Of a stretch of DNA of 8,524 nt, positions 5,119 through 8,524 are shown in pieces. The stretch is taken from contig DIUB01000152.1 in assembly GCA_002422265.1 (NCBI GenBank), forward strand, positions 1-8,524. The letters are read 5' to 3'. The notes under the pieces were generated by a model. It had not been told where the DNA came from. It searched no databases and was given only the letters and a program-made list of their open reading frames with translations. Within the stretch, counting starts at the first letter, position 1. Each line of letters begins with the position of its first letter. The stretch comes from Geobacter sp. UBA6169 (GTDB lineage: Bacteria > Desulfobacterota > Desulfuromonadia > Geobacterales > Pseudopelobacteraceae). A program made the position numbers and the translations under genes.

Positions 5119-7221
5119 TCAGCTGCTGCTGACTGCCTGCCCCAGTCCCAGCACCCGCTCCAGCTCCTCCCGCAAAAGCGGCTTGGCCAGCAGGCCGTCA
5201 AACTCGGCCGAGACAAAGGTCTCGTGATAATCCCAGCGCCCGTAGGATACCAGGGCCACCACCGGCGTCCGTTCCCGCCCCTGCTCCAGCTCCTGGCGCC
5301 GGATCTCCATCAGCACATCAAAGCCGTTCATAACCGGCAGCTGGATCGACAACAGCACCAGATCAGGATTAAAGCGCTTCCAGGCCCCAAGCACACCGTC
5401 ACCACTGCTCACCACCAACGCAGTATGCCCCAGCTTGCGCAGCAGCACCTCGGTGGTCATGGCACTCAGGTGGTCGTCATCGGCCAGGATCACGGTCAAA
5501 TGCTCCTTCAGGGCAGACCGGCCAACCACCTGCTGCAGTGCAAGGGGCAGTTCCAGATAAAAGGTGCTGCCCCGGCCCGGTTCACTCTCGGCCCAGACCC
5601 GGCCCCCCATGGCAACGGCCAGCCGCCTGCAGACCGTCAGCCCCATGCCCAGCCCGCCAAACCTGCGGGTGTTCGACATATCCGACTGGGTGAACAGCTC
5701 AAAGATCTGTTCCAGCTTGTCCGGCTCAATCCCCACCCCGGTATCCTGCACCGCAATCAGCAGGGTAAACCGGTCTGCGGCTGCAGCCGTACCGGAAAAC
5801 CTGAGCGTTACACCGCCTGCAGCCGTAAACTTGATGGCATTGCCCAGCAGGCACTGCAGCATCTGCATGATCCGCACCCGGTCACCCACCAGCTCATCAG
5901 GCAGATCAGGCGGCAGCTCCTGACGGATGACCAGCCCCTTGGCCTGGGCGGCAAACTCCTGCACCTGCACTGCCTCGGCACAGCAGCGCCGCAGCGAGAA
6001 GGGGGCCTTTCTGAGGGTGATCTCCTCCGTCTCCATCCGCACCAGTTCCAGCAGGTTATTGATCAGGGTCAGCTCACCGCTTGAGGCCCCTTCCAGCATC
6101 TGCAGATAGCCGTCCTGCTCAGCGGTCAGCTCGGTGCAGCGCAACAGCTGGGCCCCGCCGATAATCCCGTTCAAGGGGGTGCGCAGTTCATGGCTCAGGT
6201 TGGCCAGCAGCTGCGATTTCAGCCGGCTTGATTCCTCTGCCGCCTTGCGTGCCACCACCAGCTCTTCCCGGCTCTTGCAACGCTCCACCAGCGACCAGGC
6301 CGTATGCAGCAGCAGCTCAAGCTGGCGGACATCGCTCTCGGTGTAGGGCTGTTCCTTGTTCCCCACCCCCACCACGGCAACAATCTGCTTATCCCTCAAA
6401 ATCGGCAGGTTCAGGTGACGCTTCAGCGGCACATGCCCCTCGGGGTAGCCTTTTTTGTGCGGGTTCGGGGCGGTATAATCATTGGTCACAATCGCCCGGC
6501 GCTGCCGCACCGCCTCGCCCCACAAGCCGGTCTTGTCCAGCTCATACACCGTCTGCTTCTCCATAATGCTGCAGGCCGGCAGCACTCCGCTTGACCAGGC
6601 GTACAGGGTAAACAGACGGCTGGTCTCATCGTACTGGTAGATATAGCCGATGCCGCTTTCGGTCAGTTCCAGCGCCTCGGCCAGGGCTGCATCAAGCAGA
6701 TCGCTGCAGCTGGAAGCCTCCAGCTCGTACAGCCGCAGCTGGGCCTGCTGACGTCGGTTATCCTGCAGCACCTGGGCCTGCAGGCTGCTGTTCCAGCGTT
6801 CAAGCTCACGGGTTGCCTTGCGCAGGGCCAGATGGGTCCTGACCCGGGCCAGGGCAATGGGCGGGTTGACCGGTTTGGTCAGATAATCCACGCAGCCGAC
6901 GGCAAACCCTCTTTCTTCATCGCCGCTCTCACTCAGGGCCGTCACAAAGATAACCGGGATAGTGCTGGTGGCCGGGTTCTGCTGCAGCCGGGTACAGACC
7001 TCGTAGCCGTCCATTTCCGGCATCATGATATCCAGCAAGATCAGATCAGGCTGTACGCTCTCGGCCAGCTGCAGGGCCTTGCGGCCGCTGGTGGCCACCT
7101 TGACCGTGAACTCCTCGGACAGGATCCCCCCCAGGATATCGATATTTTCCGGCAGATCATCCACCACCAGCACCACGGCACGGCGCTCTTGTATCATGTT
7201 CTCGGCTGTCTCACTCCTCAT
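5119..7221 (-). CDS. Hybrid histidine kinase REC-GAF-HisKA-HATPase with degenerate C-terminal receiver
   Basis: A 700-aa protein with no TM segment or signal peptide, so cytoplasmic. The N-terminal receiver (about 15-132) is intact: Asp21/Asp22, Asp64 in LLDIMMPEMDG, Thr94, Lys116. A coiled-coil-like linker leads to a GAF domain (about 170-312) with the GLWGEAVR and GYPEGHVPLKRHL motifs of a GAF subgroup common in hybrid kinases. HisKA has the H-box LSHELRTPLNG with His344. The ATPase domain has Asn461, DTGVGI (493-498) and GLGMGL (523-528). The final receiver (about 575-692) keeps Asp581/Asp582 and Lys680, but the phosphoacceptor position is Ser625 (LLSIQLPVMNG) and the conserved Thr is Val658. 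That domain therefore cannot be phosphorylated in the normal way. The ATG at 7221 overlaps the preceding stop (ATGA) with a strong Shine-Dalgarno. An internal Met at residue 9 is less likely. Confidence 0.95.
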   Translation of the reverse strand: MRSETAENMIQERRAVVLVVDDLPENIDILGGILSEEFTVKVATSGRKALQLAESVQPDLILLDIMMPEMDGYEVCTRLQQNPATSTIPVIFVTALSESGDEERGFAVGCVDYLTKPVNPPIALARVRTHLALRKATRELERWNSSLQAQVLQDNRRQQAQLRLYELEASSCSDLLDAALAEALELTESGIGYIYQYDETSRLFTLYAWSSGVLPACSIMEKQTVYELDKTGLWGEAVRQRRAIVTNDYTAPNPHKKGYPEGHVPLKRHLNLPILRDKQIVAVVGVGNKEQPYTESDVRQLELLLHTAWSLVERCKSREELVVARKAAEESSRLKSQLLANLSHELRTPLNGIIGGAQLLRCTELTAEQDGYLQMLEGASSGELTLINNLLELVRMETEEITLRKAPFSLRRCCAEAVQVQEFAAQAKGLVIRQELPPDLPDELVGDRVRIMQMLQCLLGNAIKFTAAGGVTLRFSGTAAAADRFTLLIAVQDTGVGIEPDKLEQIFELFTQSDMSNTRRFGGLGMGLTVCRRLAVAMGGRVWAESEPGRGSTFYLELPLALQQVVGRSALKEHLTVILADDDHLSAMTTEVLLRKLGHTALVVSSGDGVLGAWKRFNPDLVLLSIQLPVMNGFDVLMEIRRQELEQGRERTPVVALVSYGRWDYHETFVSAEFDGLLAKPLLREELERVLGLGQAVSSS

Positions 7222-7235
7222 GCCTGTTCCTCCTT
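7218..7235 (-). promoter_or_regulatory. ATGA stop/start overlap with strong Shine-Dalgarno
   Basis: On the minus strand AAGGAGG (7229-7235) lies 7 nt before the ATG at 7219-7221. The upstream gene's TGA (7218-7220) overlaps that ATG in the sequence ATGA. The Shine-Dalgarno is encoded within the upstream gene's last codons. This decides the start of the downstream kinase and points to translational coupling, with the two kinases made in linked amounts. Confidence 0.9.
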
Positions 7236-8524
7236 CTCCAGCAACTGATCCAGCAGCTCCAGGGCCTCATCCAGGGCAAAATTCTCCAGCAGGCTGCCAA
7301 GCTGCTGCGCCTTTTCACCGTAACGGGCCTCCAGCCCCCGCCGCAGACCATCAAAACAGCTGCGGGCACGCAGATCGTCAGAGGCCAGGAACCGGCGCAA
7401 CTGCCGCAACCCATCCCCCAGCGCCACCGGATCAGTGGCAGCAGCAGCTTCGCTGGTCTGGTCCGGCATCATGCGCAGCCCGTGTATCACCCGGCCCAGC
7501 TCCTGGTCCAGCTGTGCCACCGACTGCAGCAGACCGTCAGCAGCCGGAACCGTCTTCAAGTCCTCCTCCACTGCCCTGGCCGCATCACGCAAGGCCGGAA
7601 AGCCCAGTGTGGCAGCTATTCCTTTCAGGCTGTGAGCGGTGCGCCTGGCCTCATCCTGATGCCCGTGGGCCAGCTGTTCCAGAATCTTCTGCGGGTCTTC
7701 GGCATGGTCTGCGGCAAAGGAACGCAGCAAACGGGCCAGGCGGTCCGTTTTCCCCATCACGCTACGCAGACCAACCGTCAGATCAAGACCAGGAATCGCA
7801 GCCAACTGCTGCAGCTCCCCTGTTTCTCCATTATCCGCCATCGGCCGTGGCAACGGATCGGCCACTGCCGGTGCCGCACCCGAACGGGGCTGAATCCAGC
7901 GGGTCAGCACCCGGCACAGTTCCTCCGGATCGATCGGCTTGCCCAGGTAATCGTTCATGCCGGCCTCAAAGCAAAGATCACGGTCCTGCTGCAGCACATT
8001 GGCGGTCATGGCCACAATCGGCAGCTCCCGGCAGTCCGGCAGCCTGCGAATCTCAACGGTGGCGCTGACCCCGTCAAGCACCGGCATCTGCATATCCATC
8101 AGCACCAGATCGTAGGCTGTCTGCTGTACCATCTGCAGCGCCTGCAGACCGTCGGTTGCCAGCTCCACTATCAGCCCCATATCCTGCAGCAGCTCAATCG
8201 CCACCTCCTGATTCAGCTGATTGTCTTCAACCAGCAGCAGCCGGGCTCCGGCAATGGCACGCAGCTCGCTGCTCAGCTCGGCAACCCTGACACGCTCACG
8301 CTGTTCATGCCGCAAAGGCCCCAGCAGGTTCATAACCGTGTCAAACAACAGCGATGCTGTGACCGGTTTGATCAGCACCCTGCTGATGCCGTAGTCATCA
8401 GCCCGCCTGACCAGATCCTCACGCCCGTAGGCAGTCACCATGATCAGCTGTGGCGAGGGTTTCAAGGCCAGGGCCTGGATTCTGCTGCAGGCCTCGGCAC
8501 CATCCATGCCGGGCATCTGCCAAT
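7218..8524 (-). CDS. Hybrid sensor kinase, C-terminal part (REC-REC-Hpt), truncated by the window end
   Basis: The reading frame is open to the window edge: the Met at 8516 is preceded by Trp-Gln and an xAT codon, matching a receiver's DWQMPGMDG, so the true start lies outside. Numbering from that Met, residues 1-66 finish a first receiver (Thr28, Lys50; its Asp would be the codon cut by the edge). A second receiver (about 91-208) is complete: Glu97/Asp98, phosphoacceptor Asp141 in LVLMDMQMPVLDG, Thr171, Lys193. An Hpt domain (about 236-345) has the phosphotransfer His295 in TAHSLKG. A helical tail of about 85 residues follows and lacks an HxLKG motif. The layout matches the C-terminal half of large hybrid kinases with tandem receivers and Hpt. 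The sensor, HisKA and ATPase regions are presumably upstream, beyond the window. Its stop overlaps the next kinase gene's start. Confidence 0.92.
   Translation of the reverse strand, partial: WQMPGMDGAEACSRIQALALKPSPQLIMVTAYGREDLVRRADDYGISRVLIKPVTASLLFDTVMNLLGPLRHEQRERVRVAELSSELRAIAGARLLLVEDNQLNQEVAIELLQDMGLIVELATDGLQALQMVQQTAYDLVLMDMQMPVLDGVSATVEIRRLPDCRELPIVAMTANVLQQDRDLCFEAGMNDYLGKPIDPEELCRVLTRWIQPRSGAAPAVADPLPRPMADNGETGELQQLAAIPGLDLTVGLRSVMGKTDRLARLLRSFAADHAEDPQKILEQLAHGHQDEARRTAHSLKGIAATLGFPALRDAARAVEEDLKTVPAADGLLQSVAQLDQELGRVIHGLRMMPDQTSEAAAATDPVALGDGLRQLRRFLASDDLRARSCFDGLRRGLEARYGEKAQQLGSLLENFALDEALELLDQLLEKEEQA

Noticed and set aside
5224..6084. Plus-strand open frame of 286 codons rich in His, Gln and Pro
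   Set aside because: It is antisense to the HisKA/HATPase region of the 700-aa kinase and has no motifs; its composition reflects the complementary strand.
7025..8068. Plus-strand open frame of 347 codons
   Set aside because: The product is Pro/Ser/Ala-rich low-complexity protein, typical of a shadow frame opposite a GC-rich coding strand. The opposite strand encodes intact receiver and Hpt domains.
8514..8516. ATG at 8516 as the start of the truncated hybrid kinase
   Set aside because: The frame stays open to the edge with Trp-Gln before this Met, reproducing the DWQMPGMDG receiver motif. Starting here would begin inside a receiver domain.

Overview
The window is about 57% GC by eye and almost entirely signal transduction. 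It holds one tRNA gene and five proteins: a sensor kinase, an OmpR-type response regulator, a diguanylate cyclase receptor and two large hybrid kinases, one of them cut by the window edge. The style (many multidomain kinases, a hemerythrin-linked GGDEF protein, a GAF domain with a GYPEGH-type motif) suggests a free-living anaerobic or microaerophilic proteobacterium, most likely Desulfuromonadales (Geobacter, Trichlorobacter or Pelobacter-like). That assignment is inferred from gene style, not from a search.

Layout. 1-50: no recognisable feature. 51-126 (-): tRNA-Ala(GGC) with encoded CCA. 189-217 (-): its strong promoter with a GC-rich discriminator. 277-1662 (-): multi-pass membrane histidine kinase. 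1681-2409 (-): OmpR/PhoB response regulator, upstream of the kinase and probably co-transcribed with it. 2410-2622: 213-bp divergent intergenic region with four 10-bp direct repeats in helical phase, likely promoters on both strands and two small inverted repeats. 2623-5112 (+): single-chain receptor with signal peptide, NMT1/THI5-like binding domain, one TM helix, PAS, GGDEF and hemerythrin. 5119-7221 (-): REC-GAF-HisKA-HATPase-REC hybrid kinase whose last receiver has Ser in place of the phosphoacceptor Asp. 7218-8524 (-): the 3' part of another hybrid kinase (REC-REC-Hpt-helical tail) that runs off the window. Its stop overlaps the next start as ATGA.

How the parts may work together (inference). 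The response regulator probably binds the decamer array and controls the divergent diguanylate cyclase gene, and perhaps its own operon. The cyclase would combine a periplasmic ligand, a PAS signal and oxygen or NO/redox state (hemerythrin) into c-di-GMP output, with product inhibition through an RxxD site. The two translationally coupled hybrid kinases look like a phosphorelay pair. The upstream protein supplies an intact receiver and an Hpt domain. The downstream protein has an intact N-terminal receiver but a dead C-terminal one, so phosphoryl groups may pass between the two chains. No DNA-binding or enzymatic output for that pair lies inside the window.

The only non-coding stretches beyond the first 50 bases are 127-276 and 2410-2622. 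No CRISPR, insertion sequence, phage gene or riboswitch was recognised.
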